A stretch of 35,210 nucleotides of DNA from Candidatus Palauibacter australiensis (GTDB lineage Bacteria; Gemmatimonadota; Gemmatimonadetes; Palauibacterales; Palauibacteraceae). The position numbers and the translations under genes are program-made. The notes under the pieces were generated by a model that did no database searches, was not told where the DNA came from, and was given only the letters and a program-made list of their open reading frames with translations. This document shows, piece by piece, positions 1 to 9,079 of the stretch; position 1 is the stretch's first letter, and every line of letters begins with the position of its first letter. The DNA lies in assembly GCA_026705295.1 (NCBI GenBank), contig JAPPBA010000143.1, positions 1-35,210 of the forward strand. The letters are read 5' to 3'.

Positions 1-204
1 CAGCAACCGGTCGCAGCGGGTGGGGCTGTTCGGTCCGGACAGCGTCGACTCCGTGGCGGCTCCCTGCACCAGGCCGATGCCCATGGACACGTAGAGCCCG
101 CGCGATCCCTGTGCGGAGAGCGTCGAGACCCCGGCGAGCAGGGCCGCAACAAGGACGGCCCCGGCCGCGAGCGTCTGCCGCCGGGTTGATTCTGAATCTC
201 TCAT
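1..204 (-). CDS. Exported protein, N-terminal fragment (possible outer-membrane barrel)
   Basis: An open frame reads leftward from ATG at 204 and runs off the window, giving 68 residues. The N-terminus is a clear signal peptide: charged start (MRDSESTRRQ), hydrophobic core (LAAGAVLVAALLAGVSTL) and an S-A-Q cleavage site near residues 31-32. The mature part begins GSRGLYVSMGIGLVQGAA, where alternating small and aromatic residues resemble the first strand of a small outer-membrane beta-barrel. That family reading is a guess. The gene lies 113 bases downstream of the methyltransferase/reductase gene on the same strand and may have its own promoter. Confidence 0.6.
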   Translation of the reverse strand, partial: MRDSESTRRQTLAAGAVLVAALLAGVSTLSAQGSRGLYVSMGIGLVQGAATESTLSGPNSPTRCDRLL

Positions 205-317
205 GATCGTCTTGTATTGGCGTAGAGCCTGTTGGTGCTTCCACCAGAAGGCAGGAATCGTCGCCGACAACATATCGGACGCATGGGAAACATGCAGGCA
301 CCAGGGGCCGCGTAGAG
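205..317. other. Intergenic gap with a small hairpin
   Basis: This gap separates the stop of the MTHFR fusion gene from the start of the exported protein (both minus strand). It contains a short inverted repeat, TGGTG (233-237) and CACCA (242-246), with a 4-base loop and no T-run, so it is at best a weak terminator. A 9-base direct repeat, GCGTAGAGC, occurs at 220-228 and 310-318. No convincing promoter is visible. Confidence 0.3.
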
Positions 318-2162
318 CTATCGCTCCTTGAGCACGGCGGCGGCGCGGTCGACCTCGTTCCCGGGCGTGCTGACCAGGGCGCCAGCGACGCGGGGCCGCA
401 CGGCTTCCAGCACCTCGCGAGCCACGTCGACACCCTCCCGCGCGGCCGCTTCGACGCCGCGCGCCTGAGCCCCCGCCATGCGCTCCAGCACCTGCGGCGG
501 CACGTCCACGCCGGGCACCTCGTGCGCCAGGAATTCGGCGTTCTCCAGCGACAGGGGGGGCCACAGACCCACGAGGAGCGGTACGCCGAAGTCATCGATC
601 TCGCGGGCGAAGGCGAGGAACTTATTCGGGTCGAAGATGGGCTGCGTGACGGCGAAGTCCGCGCCCGCCTCGGCCTTCCAGGCGAAGCGCCGGATCTCCT
701 CTTCCGGATCGACGGCGCCGGGGTTCACGGCGACCCCCTTCACGAACGAGGTCGGGGCGCCGATCGAGCTTCCCCCCGGATCGAGGCCGAGGTTGAGCTG
801 CCCGACGACGTTCGTGAGACCGATGCTGTCGATGTCGTACACGCCGCCCGTGTCGTAGGGACCGCCGCGCGGGGGATCGCCGGTGATGAGGAAGACGTTC
901 CGCAGACCGGCCGCGGCGGCGCCGAGGAGATCGCTCAGCATGCCGAGCATGTTGCGGTCGCGGCAGCTGTAGTGCGGGACGGTCTCCAGGCCGAGTTCGC
1001 GTTCGATGACGATGGCGGCGGGGAGCGCGGCGATGCGGCTCCGGTGCGCGGGGCCGTCGACGACGTGGACGGCATGCACGCCGGCGTCGCGGAGCCGGCC
1101 GGCTCCCGCCAGCAGCTCGCCCGGGTCCCACCCGTGCGGCGGCGTCAACTCTACGGCTCCGACGAACTCGCCGCGCGCGAGTCGGCGTCCGAGCGCCGAG
1201 CGGTCGGCGAGCGGAGGAGGCTCGCTCGCCGCGCGGCCATCCGTCTCGCCCGGAGAGGAGACGGACACGCGAGCCGGGCCGGGTCCGTCGGTTCCGAGCA
1301 GCGTCGCGGTGAGGCGCGTGTGTTCGGGCGACGTGCCGCAGCACCCTCCCACGAAGCGGGCGCCGGCCTCCGCCATGCGCCGGGCGTAGCGGGCCATGTA
1401 CTCCGGGCTCGCGAGGTAGATCTTCCGGTCACCGATGTCGCGCGGCAGCCCCGCGTTGGGCATCGCGGACACGGGCCGCGAGGTGGCCGCCACCATGCGC
1501 TCGACGCCGAACAGCATGGAGGAGGGGCCGACGGAGCAGTTGAGGCCTATGACGTCCGCCCCGGCCCGCTCCAGCGCCGCCGCCGCAGCCTCGATCGTGG
1601 CGCCGTACTCCGTGTGGCCCTGGTCTCCGAACGTCATCTGCGCGAATGCCGGAACGGCCCCCGCAACCCGCCGCACCGCCCGCACCGCCTGCAGCAGTTC
1701 GTCGAGGTCGGAGAACGTCTCGAGCATGAAGCCGTCGACGCCGCCCTCCGCGAGCCCCGCGACCTGTCGCCCGAAGAGGTCCGCCGCCTCGTCCACCGAC
1801 GTGGGGCCCCAGGGTTCGATGCGGATGCCGAGCGGCCCCATCGCGCCCAGCACCGCCGCGCGCCCGCCGGCCGCCTGCCGGGCCAGGCGCGCCGCCGCCA
1901 CGTTGATCTCATGCGTCGACGGTTCGAGGCCGAACGGCTCGAGCTTGACGGGGTTCGCGCCGAAGGTGTTGGTCTCGATGAGCTGCGCCCCCGCCCGCAC
2001 GTAGTCGGCGTGGACGCCCAGCACCCGGTCGGGCTCCGTGAGGTTCAGTTCGTCGTAGCACTGGTTCACGAACACGCCGCTCTCGTACAGCACGGTCCCC
2101 ATGGCGCCGTCGATGAGGTGGATACCGTCTCCCTCGATCCACTCCCGCAGCCGCTCGCTCAC
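318..2162 (-). CDS. Bifunctional homocysteine S-methyltransferase / 5,10-methylenetetrahydrofolate reductase
   Basis: This 614-residue fusion matches the length and layout of Bacillus YitJ (about 612). Residues 15-290 form the homocysteine methyltransferase barrel: DGAMGT near 18-23, and zinc-ligand cysteines at C209 (GLNCS) and C274/C275 (GGCCGT). Residues 330-600 form the FAD-dependent MTHFR barrel: [22 protein letters not shown] and TQPIFD. The reductase makes 5-methyl-tetrahydrofolate, the methyl donor used by the MetH encoded just upstream. The methyl donor of the N-terminal half cannot be told from sequence. The GTG start at 2162 overlaps the metH stop as GTGA, so translation is probably coupled. 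A longer in-frame extension exists but would run into metH and adds non-homologous sequence. The gene should share the SAM-II control of metH. Confidence 0.93.
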   Translation of the reverse strand: MSERLREWIEGDGIHLIDGAMGTVLYESGVFVNQCYDELNLTEPDRVLGVHADYVRAGAQLIETNTFGANPVKLEPFGLEPSTHEINVAAARLARQAAGGRAAVLGAMGPLGIRIEPWGPTSVDEAADLFGRQVAGLAEGGVDGFMLETFSDLDELLQAVRAVRRVAGAVPAFAQMTFGDQGHTEYGATIEAAAAALERAGADVIGLNCSVGPSSMLFGVERMVAATSRPVSAMPNAGLPRDIGDRKIYLASPEYMARYARRMAEAGARFVGGCCGTSPEHTRLTATLLGTDGPGPARVSVSSPGETDGRAASEPPPLADRSALGRRLARGEFVGAVELTPPHGWDPGELLAGAGRLRDAGVHAVHVVDGPAHRSRIAALPAAIVIERELGLETVPHYSCRDRNMLGMLSDLLGAAAAGLRNVFLITGDPPRGGPYDTGGVYDIDSIGLTNVVGQLNLGLDPGGSSIGAPTSFVKGVAVNPGAVDPEEEIRRFAWKAEAGADFAVTQPIFDPNKFLAFAREIDDFGVPLLVGLWPPLSLENAEFLAHEVPGVDVPPQVLERMAGAQARGVEAAAREGVDVAREVLEAVRPRVAGALVSTPGNEVDRAAAVLKER

Positions 2163-5100
2163 GCCGTCGCCTCCGGCACCGGATCCCGGTCGTACCCGAG
2201 GTTGGGCGAGAGGCGGCGCTCCGCCTCGGCGAGGGAGATCCCGCTGCGCGCGGCGTAGTCCTCCACCTGGTCGAGCCCGATGCGGCCGAGGCCGAAGTAG
2301 CGGGCTTCCGGCCGCGCGAAGTACCACCCGGACACCGACGCGGCGGGATGCATGGCGTAGTTCTCCGTGAGGCGGATCCCGAGACGGCGCTCCACGCCGA
2401 GGAGGTCGAAGAGGAGCGCCTTCTGCGAGTGGTCGGGACACGCCGGGTAACCGGGCGCCGGACGGATCCCGACGTAGCGCTCGGCGATCCGGGACTCGTT
2501 GTCGAGCGCCTCGTCCGGCGCATAGCCCCAGAGGTCGGTGCGCACGATCTCGTGCAGACGCTCGGCGAGCGCCTCGGCAAGTCGGTCGGCAAGCGACTTC
2601 GCAAGGAGGCTCTGGTAATCGTCCACGGCGGCCTCGAAGCGGGCACAGAGCGCGTCCAGGCCGATCCCGGCGGTCACGGCGAAGGCGCCGCTCCAGTCGG
2701 TTGCGCCGGCCGTCTCGGGCAGGAGGAAGTCGGCCAGGCTGACGTTCGGGCCCGAGGAACGGTCCATCTGCTGGCGGAGGTGCGGCACGCGGAGCACCTC
2801 GCGACGCCCCTCCCCCGGCGCCCTGTCCCCCGCAGCCCTGTTCTCCGGCACCCCGTTCGCCGGCGCGAAGAGGACGATGTCGTCCCCGCGCGCGTTCGCC
2901 GGATACAGCCCCGCGATCGCGCGCGCCGTCAGAGATCCGTCACGGATGATCTCGTCGAGCAGCCGGCGAGCATCGTCATACAGCGACCGGGCCGCTCCTC
3001 CCCGCTCCGGATGGTCGAGCAACCGCGGGAAGCGTCCCTTCATCTCCCAGGTCTGGAAGAAGGGCGTCCAGTCGATGTAGTCGACCAGTTCCTCCAGCGG
3101 GAACGGATCGTACACGTGCACCCCGGGCGACCGCGGCGGCGCCCCCGCGGTCCCATCGAGCGGGAGCCGGTTCGCGCGGGCGCGCTCGAGCGTCGCGAGC
3201 GGGCGCCTCCCTCCCCGGTACGCCTCGCGCACGCGCCGGTATTCGGCGCGCGTCCGCTCCACGAAGTCCGCCCCGCCGTCGTCGCCCAGGAGCTTCCCCA
3301 CGACCCCGACCGCGCGCGAGGCATCGAGCACGTGCACGGTCGCCCCCGAGTAACGTTCCTCGATCTTGACCGCCGTGTGCTTCCGCGACGTCGTGGCGCC
3401 TCCGATAAGGAGAGGCACCTCGAACTCCTGCCGTTCCATCTCGCTCGCCACCCGCACCATCTCGTCCAGCGACGGCGTGATGAGGCCGCTGAGCCCGATC
3501 GCGTCCGCGCCGTGGGCCCGGGCCTCGGCCAGGATGCGGTCCGGGGGGACCATGACGCCGAGGTCCACGGTGTCGTAGCCGTTACACTGCAGCACGACAC
3601 CGACGATGTTCTTTCCGATGTCGTGGACGTCTCCCTTCACGGTCGCGAGGAGAATCGTTCCCTTCCCCGCTACCTTGCCCGACTTGCCCTTCTTCTCCGC
3701 CTCCAGGTGGGGGACGAGGAAGGCGACGGCCCGCTTCATCACGCGCGCCGACTTCACGACTTGAGGCAGGAACATGCGCCCGCTCCCGAACAGGTCGCCG
3801 ACGCGGTTCATCCCGGCCATGAGCGGCCCTTCGATGACCTGGAGCGCCCTGCCGTACAGGAGGCGGGCCTCCTCGGCGTCCTCCTCGATATGCTCGACGA
3901 TCCCTTCCACGAGCGCGTGCTCAAGCCGCGTCTCGACGCCCTCCGAGCGCCAGGCGTCGTCCACCCGGGTCTCGATCCCCTCGTCCCGGATCCGGCCCGC
4001 GAGGTCCGTCAGCCGCTCCGTGGCGTCGGGCCGGCGGGCGAGCAGGACGTCCTCCACCGCTTCGAGCAGTTCCGGGTCGATGTCGTCGTAGAGCGGAAGC
4101 CGTCCCGCGTTCACGATGCCCATGTCGAGTCCGGCCGCGATCGCGTGGTACAGGAAGGCCGTGTGCATCGCCTCCCGCACGGCGTCGTTTCCCCGATAGG
4201 AGAAGGAGATGTTGCTGATCCCGCCGCTTGTCATCGCGCCGGGGAGTTCACGCTTGATCCGACGGACGGCCTCGATGAACGCGACCCCGTACTCGTCATG
4301 TTCCGCGATTCCCGTCCCCACCGCGAAGACGTTGGGGTCGAAGATGATCTCCCCGGGCCGGAAGCCGGCGCCGAGCAGGAGGCGGTAGGCGCGGGCGCAG
4401 ATCTCCAGCTTGCGGTCCACGGTGTCCGCCTGCCCCCGCTCGTCGAAGGCCATGACGATGACGCCGGCCCCGTAGCGGCGGATGAAGGCGGCCTGCTCGA
4501 GAAACGACTCTTCCCCCTCCTTGAGCGAGATCGAGTTCACGACCGCCCTCCCCTGCGTGCACTTCAGCCCCGCCTCGATGACCTCCCAGCGCGAGGAGTC
4601 GATGACGGTGGGGATACGGGCGATGTCGGGTTCCGCCGCAATCAGGTTCAGGAAGCGGGTCATGGCGGCTTCGGAGTCGAGCAGGCCCTCGTCCATGTTC
4701 ACGTCGAGAAGCTGCGCCCCATTGACGACCTGGTCGCGCGCGACCTCGACCGCCTCGTCGAAATCGTCATCCCGGATCAGCCGCCTGAAGCGGGCCGAAC
4801 CCGTGACGTTCGTGCGCTCGCCGATGTTCACGAACAGCGTGTCCGGCCGGATCGCGAGCGGCTCCAGACCCGAGAACCGGGGCAGCGGCTCGATCGCGGG
4901 CACCCGTCGCGGGGGCACCCCTTCCATGCGCTCCGCCATGGCTCGGATGTGTTCCGGCTCGGTCCCGCAGCAGCCGCCGACGAGGTTGAGAAGCCCGCGA
5001 TCCGCGAAGTCGCCCAGCAGGTGGGACATGTGGGCGGGCGTGTCGTCGTAGCCCCCGAACTCATTCGGGAGGCCCGCGTTGGGGTGACAGCCCACGGGGA

Positions 5101-5941
5101 CGTCGGCCACGGCGGAGAGTTCCGCGACGTAGGGCTCGAGTTCCTCGGCTCCGAGCGCGCAGTTGAGACCGACGAAGAGAGGGTCCGCATGACGGATCGA
5201 GAGCCAGAACGCTTCCACGGTCTGGCCCGACAGGGTCCGCCCGGAGAGATCGGTGATCGTGCCGGAGACCGCGATCGGCAGCGGCTCGCCGAGATCCGCC
5301 TCGAGTTCGAGGATCGCGAAGATCGCGGCCTTCGCGTTGAGCGTGTCGAAGATCGTCTCGACGAGCAGCACGTCGGCGCCACCCTCGACGAGCCCTTCCG
5401 CCTGCTGACGATAGGCGCGCGCGAGTTCATCGAAGGAGACGGCGCGGAAGGCCGGGTTCTCGACGTCCGGCGACAGCGAGGCGGTCCGATTGGTCGGCCC
5501 CATGCTCCCGAGCACGAAGCGGGGGTGCGAGGGGTCCGCCCGCGTCGCCTCGTCGGCTTCCTGCCGGGCGATGCGCGCCGCCGCGCGATTGATGTCGTGG
5601 ATGAGGTGGGCGTTACCGGCCTCGCCGCAGATGCCGTAGTCGGCCTGGGAGATGGCCTGGGCGTTGAAGGTGTTCGTCGTGATGAAGTCGGCCCCCGCCT
5701 CCAGGTAGCTGCGGTAGAGGGACGCGACATCGCCGGGACGAGTGAGGCTCAGCACATCGTGATTCCCGAACAGGGGCTGGGGATGATCCGCGAGCGGCCC
5801 CGCCCGATAGGCGGCCTCGTCGAGGCCCAGCCGCTGGATCATCGTTCCCGCGCCGCCGTCCATCAGGAGGATGCGCCGCTCGAGCGCCTCCCGAATCCGT
5901 GCGACACGTTTTCCTCGCGCTGTTCCTCGCGCCTCGGACAC
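2159..5941 (-). CDS. metH: Cobalamin-dependent methionine synthase MetH
   Basis: The 1260-residue protein is full length and transfers a methyl group from 5-methyl-tetrahydrofolate to homocysteine through methylcobalamin. All four modules are present. The homocysteine barrel covers about 20-340, with DGGAGTMIQ at 28-36 and zinc ligands C261, C324 and C325. The folate (pterin) barrel covers about 365-640, starting with [12 protein letters not shown]. The cobalamin module covers about 660-900, with the DxHxxG motif at D771-H773-G776; His773 is the lower axial ligand. The activation domain covers about 930-1240, with [12 protein letters not shown] and the [10 protein letters not shown] motif for SAM-dependent reductive reactivation. 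The start is GTG at 5941, preceded by GAGGGG at 5948-5953 (6-base spacing). Its length before DGG agrees with E. coli MetH. It is preceded by a SAM-II-like leader and terminator, and overlaps the downstream fusion gene. Confidence 0.97.
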   Translation of the reverse strand: MSEARGTARGKRVARIREALERRILLMDGGAGTMIQRLGLDEAAYRAGPLADHPQPLFGNHDVLSLTRPGDVASLYRSYLEAGADFITTNTFNAQAISQADYGICGEAGNAHLIHDINRAAARIARQEADEATRADPSHPRFVLGSMGPTNRTASLSPDVENPAFRAVSFDELARAYRQQAEGLVEGGADVLLVETIFDTLNAKAAIFAILELEADLGEPLPIAVSGTITDLSGRTLSGQTVEAFWLSIRHADPLFVGLNCALGAEELEPYVAELSAVADVPVGCHPNAGLPNEFGGYDDTPAHMSHLLGDFADRGLLNLVGGCCGTEPEHIRAMAERMEGVPPRRVPAIEPLPRFSGLEPLAIRPDTLFVNIGERTNVTGSARFRRLIRDDDFDEAVEVARDQVVNGAQLLDVNMDEGLLDSEAAMTRFLNLIAAEPDIARIPTVIDSSRWEVIEAGLKCTQGRAVVNSISLKEGEESFLEQAAFIRRYGAGVIVMAFDERGQADTVDRKLEICARAYRLLLGAGFRPGEIIFDPNVFAVGTGIAEHDEYGVAFIEAVRRIKRELPGAMTSGGISNISFSYRGNDAVREAMHTAFLYHAIAAGLDMGIVNAGRLPLYDDIDPELLEAVEDVLLARRPDATERLTDLAGRIRDEGIETRVDDAWRSEGVETRLEHALVEGIVEHIEEDAEEARLLYGRALQVIEGPLMAGMNRVGDLFGSGRMFLPQVVKSARVMKRAVAFLVPHLEAEKKGKSGKVAGKGTILLATVKGDVHDIGKNIVGVVLQCNGYDTVDLGVMVPPDRILAEARAHGADAIGLSGLITPSLDEMVRVASEMERQEFEVPLLIGGATTSRKHTAVKIEERYSGATVHVLDASRAVGVVGKLLGDDGGADFVERTRAEYRRVREAYRGGRRPLATLERARANRLPLDGTAGAPPRSPGVHVYDPFPLEELVDYIDWTPFFQTWEMKGRFPRLLDHPERGGAARSLYDDARRLLDEIIRDGSLTARAIAGLYPANARGDDIVLFAPANGVPENRAAGDRAPGEGRREVLRVPHLRQQMDRSSGPNVSLADFLLPETAGATDWSGAFAVTAGIGLDALCARFEAAVDDYQSLLAKSLADRLAEALAERLHEIVRTDLWGYAPDEALDNESRIAERYVGIRPAPGYPACPDHSQKALLFDLLGVERRLGIRLTENYAMHPAASVSGWYFARPEARYFGLGRIGLDQVEDYAARSGISLAEAERRLSPNLGYDRDPVPEATA

Positions 5942-5953
5942 GTCGTTCCCCTC

Positions 5954-5993
5954 AAAAAAAAGACCCCGGCCGCCAAAGAATCGCGCCCGGGGC
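5954..5993 (-). terminator. Intrinsic terminator between the SAM-II leader and metH
   Basis: On the minus strand, CCCCGG (5992-5987) pairs perfectly with CCGGGG (5969-5964), and a U·G pair can extend the base of the stem. The loop can add a CGC/GCG inner stem. The stem is followed within two bases by eight consecutive T (5961-5954). This is a textbook Rho-independent terminator placed just before the metH ribosome-binding site, so it must be conditional for metH to be expressed. Together with the riboswitch at 5996-6047 it suggests SAM-controlled transcription attenuation. An obvious antiterminator was not identified. Confidence 0.78.
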
Positions 5994-5995
5994 GT

Positions 5996-6047
5996 GGCTC
6001 TTTAGCGATTGTTTTACGTGGCTGCAATCCGCCTCAAATCACCACGT
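5996..6047 (-). promoter_or_regulatory. SAM-II-class (SAM-II/SAM-V fold) riboswitch upstream of metH
   Basis: Read on the minus strand, this segment shows the conserved SAM-II features in order. P1 5' strand ACGTGG (6047-6042) pairs perfectly with CCACGT (6021-6016). The loop begins TGATTTGA (6041-6034) and contains GGATTGC (6030-6024). The tail carries AATC (6010-6007), then GCTAAA (6006-6001), then GAGCC (6000-5996). The H-type pseudoknot can form from GATT (6029-6026) with AATC, and GGC (6033-6031) with GCC (5998-5996). The TGATTT, ATTGC and GCTAAA blocks are those conserved in SAM-II (Rfam RF00521) and in the related SAM-V. Position before metH fits S-adenosylmethionine feedback on methionine synthesis. 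SAM-II versus SAM-V cannot be settled by eye. Confidence 0.88.
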
Positions 6048-6160
6048 CCGGTACGCTCCGGCGGGTCAAAGCTAGCGCGCGCGCCGTGAATCGGAAACTT
6101 TGCGCCCGCACGCTTCGCGCACGGTTAAACAACGGGACGGCGGGATGTGTTTCGGCTGAT

Positions 6161-8959
6161 ATGAGATACAGACATGAAGCGGGCCGCGCGGCGTTCGCCC
6201 TCGCGGCTCTTGCGATAAGCGGGATGGGGTGGGGGGTTCACGGGCAGCAGGAGGGGCTTTCACCGCCCGAAGGGCCCGAGGCGACGGTCTTCCGGGGCGG
6301 CGTAGCGCCGGCGGCCGTGGACGCGGTGCGGCGCGAGGGCGCGCTCTCGATCGACGGTCGGCTCGACGATCCGGCATGGCAGCCGGCCCCCGTCATCACC
6401 GATTTTGTCCAGGGCGTGCCTCTGGAGGGGGCGGAGCCCTCCGAACCCACCGAGGTTCGGGTCGTGTTCGACGACGCGGCGATCTACGTGGCGGCGCGGA
6501 TGTACGAGAGCGACCCGCGCGTGATCCGGGCGCGCCTCACCCGTCGTGACGAGCGCGGCTCCTTCGATTCCTTCAAGCTCTCTCTCGATCCGAACCGGGA
6601 CGGGCTGACCGGTTACGAATTCGAGGTCAGCGCCGCCGGGGCGGAGACGGATCGGTATCTGTTCGGCGATACCCAGGAAGACACGAACTGGGACGCGATC
6701 TGGGACTCCGCCGTGCAGGTCGACGACCGTGGGTGGACGGTGGAGATGCGGATCCCGCTCTCCCAGATCCGCTACGAAGCCCGCCCCGGCATGCAGACCT
6801 GGGGGATCAACTTCGAGCGCCGGCGTCTTGAGACGAACGAGACGGACTACTTCGCCTTGCAGTCGCGCACGGCGCGCGGACGGGTCAGCCAGTTCGGCAC
6901 GATCGACGGGCTTCAACTCCCCCGGTCGAGCCGCAGGTTCGAGGTTCGGCCCTTCGCCGTGTCCCAGTACCACACCGCGCCCGCAACGCCGGGGAATCCG
7001 CTGTTCGACGGCACCGAGATGGAGCCGCGCGGAGGCCTCGACATGAGCATGGGAATCGGCTCGGCGTTCAGCCTCGATGCGACCATCTATCCCGACTTCG
7101 GGCAGGTCGAGGTGGACCCGGAGGTCATCAACCTCACGGCGTTCGAGACCTTCTTCCCCGAGAAGCGCCCCTTCTTCGTGCGCGACGCGCAGATCTTCAC
7201 CTTCGCCGGCTCGCGCGGCGGGCGCTTCGGCGGCGGCAAGGCGCTCTTCTTCAGCCGGCGCATCGGGCGTGAACCGCGGGGATCCGGGCCCTGGGACGCC
7301 AGCTTCCGCGAGACGCCGAGTCTGACTTCGATCCTCGGAGCCGCAAAGCTGACCGGCCGCACGACGGGCGGTCTCTCTGTCGGGGCACTGGCGGCCGTGA
7401 CCGGGCAGGAGAGCGGGCAGGCGTACTTCGCGCAGGACGATTCGCTGGGCCGGTTCGTGGCCGAGCCGCAAGCCGAGCATGCGGTGGTGAGGCTGCAGCA
7501 GGACTTCCGCGGGGGCGCGAGCAAGGTCGGCGTCATCGGCACTGGGCTGAAGCGGGAACTCCCGGGCGACGGCTCGTTCGACTTCCTCCCGTCGGAGGCG
7601 TTCAGTTTCGGCCTGGATTTCGAGCACCAGTGGGGCGGACGCCGGGGTCGCGACTACCGTCTGTGGGGCTTCTACTCGGGCAGCCTGATCCAGGGGTCGA
7701 GCGAGGCGCTCATCCGGCTGCAGCGCAATCCGACCCATTACTACCAGCGGCCCGACGCCACCTACCTGGCGGTCGACTCCACGGCCACCTCCATGTTCGG
7801 GAGCGATTGGCGCGTGCAACTCGAGAAGGAGGGGGAGCACTGGACGTGGGGAACATGGGCGGGCCAGCAGACCCCCGGCTTCGAGGTCAACGACTTCGGC
7901 TTCCTGACCACCGGGGAACGGCTCGACGTGGGAGCGCGCATCGGGTACCGGGAGATCAGACCGGGCGGCCTCTTCCGCAATTACAACATCAGCCTCTTCA
8001 CGTACCACAACTTTCGTCATTCGCTCCTGGAGAAGGTGCGGGGGCCGGACCACTTCCGCCGGTCCTACGACACGGGCGCCGCGTGGATGAGCGGAAGGTT
8101 CACGTTCCTGAACAACTGGGCCCTCAACCTCAACTTCTCGTACTCGCCCGAATCCCAGTCCGACACGCAGACCCGCGGCGGTCCGCTCATGACCGAGCCG
8201 GCGGAGTTCAACGTCCGGGTGGACGCCAACACGGACCGGAGCCGGTCGTTCCACGTGTCGCCGAACTTCTCGTACCGGGGTGCGGCGCAGCGACGCGGAC
8301 ACGACATGAGCACCGGCGTCAACATCTCCTACCGGCCGCTCCCGAACTGGCGGGTGTCGCTGAATCCGAGGTACAACGACAGGCGGGACGCTGCCCAGTA
8401 CGTGACCCGGTCGACCGCGCTGCCATACACACCGACGTACGGGGACCGGTACCTCTTCGGCGATCTCCAGCGGACCGGGTTCTCGATGGACACACGCCTG
8501 AACGTCTCGTTCACGCCCAACCTCAGCCTCCAGCTCTACGCCCAGCCGCTGCTCACGTCAGGCGACTACCGGAGCTACCGGCAACTTGCCGAAGCCGGAT
8601 CGTTCGACTTTCTCGACTACGCCGAGGGGCGGGCCTACCGCTTCGACGGCGTCGTCACCGGTTGCACGGACGGAACGACCTGCGCCTTCGACGGCGTGCG
8701 CTACTTCGACTTCGACGGCGACGGCGAGTTGGACTACTCGACCCGGGACCGCGATTTCAACATCCGTTCGCTGCGAGGCAACGCGGTGTTCCGCTGGGAG
8801 TACCGCCCGGGTTCCGAACTCTTCCTCGTGTGGCAGCACGCGCGCCGCGAGAGCGTCCTGCTCGGCAACTTCGACCTCAGCCGGGACCTCGAGGGGCTGT
8901 GGCTGGCGCCGGCCGAGAACGTCTTCATCGTCAAGGTGAGCCACTACCTCTCGATCTGA
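6161..8959 (+). CDS. DUF5916 family outer-membrane protein with N-terminal CBM9-like domain
   Basis: This is a 932-residue exported protein. Residues 1-28 form a signal peptide (hydrophobic AAFALAALAISGMGWGVHG). Residues about 40-240 look like the CBM9-type beta-sandwich that precedes DUF5916: LSIDGRLDDPAWQ, then VRVVFDDAAIYVAARMYE, then GWTVEMRIPLSQIRY. The rest (about 260-932) has the DUF5916 signature PDFGQVEVDPEVINLTAFE near EKRPFFV. It ends with alternating aromatic strands and a terminal I, typical of an outer-membrane barrel. A DxDxDGxxxD calcium-type loop sits near residues 850-858. The family is common in Gemmatimonadota and Bacteroidota, and its substrate is unknown. The start chosen is ATG 6161 because the signal peptide begins there; the frame is open far upstream on top of metH, but that part is antisense shadow. 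It is transcribed away from metH. Confidence 0.88.
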   Translation: MRYRHEAGRAAFALAALAISGMGWGVHGQQEGLSPPEGPEATVFRGGVAPAAVDAVRREGALSIDGRLDDPAWQPAPVITDFVQGVPLEGAEPSEPTEVRVVFDDAAIYVAARMYESDPRVIRARLTRRDERGSFDSFKLSLDPNRDGLTGYEFEVSAAGAETDRYLFGDTQEDTNWDAIWDSAVQVDDRGWTVEMRIPLSQIRYEARPGMQTWGINFERRRLETNETDYFALQSRTARGRVSQFGTIDGLQLPRSSRRFEVRPFAVSQYHTAPATPGNPLFDGTEMEPRGGLDMSMGIGSAFSLDATIYPDFGQVEVDPEVINLTAFETFFPEKRPFFVRDAQIFTFAGSRGGRFGGGKALFFSRRIGREPRGSGPWDASFRETPSLTSILGAAKLTGRTTGGLSVGALAAVTGQESGQAYFAQDDSLGRFVAEPQAEHAVVRLQQDFRGGASKVGVIGTGLKRELPGDGSFDFLPSEAFSFGLDFEHQWGGRRGRDYRLWGFYSGSLIQGSSEALIRLQRNPTHYYQRPDATYLAVDSTATSMFGSDWRVQLEKEGEHWTWGTWAGQQTPGFEVNDFGFLTTGERLDVGARIGYREIRPGGLFRNYNISLFTYHNFRHSLLEKVRGPDHFRRSYDTGAAWMSGRFTFLNNWALNLNFSYSPESQSDTQTRGGPLMTEPAEFNVRVDANTDRSRSFHVSPNFSYRGAAQRRGHDMSTGVNISYRPLPNWRVSLNPRYNDRRDAAQYVTRSTALPYTPTYGDRYLFGDLQRTGFSMDTRLNVSFTPNLSLQLYAQPLLTSGDYRSYRQLAEAGSFDFLDYAEGRAYRFDGVVTGCTDGTTCAFDGVRYFDFDGDGELDYSTRDRDFNIRSLRGNAVFRWEYRPGSELFLVWQHARRESVLLGNFDLSRDLEGLWLAPAENVFIVKVSHYLSI

Positions 8960-8978
8960 CCGGATGCCCCTCGGTCTG

Positions 8979-9015
8979 ACCGGTCGCGCCTGGCCCGGAT
9001 TCTGGCGCGACCGGT
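8979..9015 (+). terminator. Strong hairpin after the DUF5916 gene
   Basis: ACCGGTCGCGCC (8979-8990) and GGCGCGACCGGT (9004-9015) form a perfect 12-base-pair stem with a 13-base loop. There is no T-run after it, so Rho-independent termination is not certain, but stability and position just after the stop codon favour a terminator. It also argues against a racemase start as far upstream as 9014, which lies inside the stem. Confidence 0.55.
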
Positions 9016-9079
9016 GCCGCAACGGCTAACGTCCCGCCTCCCCCCGCCAGCGGAGACGAACGCCTTGCCGACAAGCCCC

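Noticed and set aside
220-318. Direct repeat GCGTAGAGC flanking an 80-base spacer as a possible insertion footprint.
   Set aside because: It is only nine bases, with no inverted ends or transposase, and is plausible by chance.
2348-6160. A very long plus-strand open frame running over metH into the DUF5916 gene.
   Set aside because: It is antisense to metH, which has full-length family motifs on the other strand. The sequence before 6161 is Arg/Pro/His-rich without recognisable motifs, typical of a shadow frame in GC-rich DNA.
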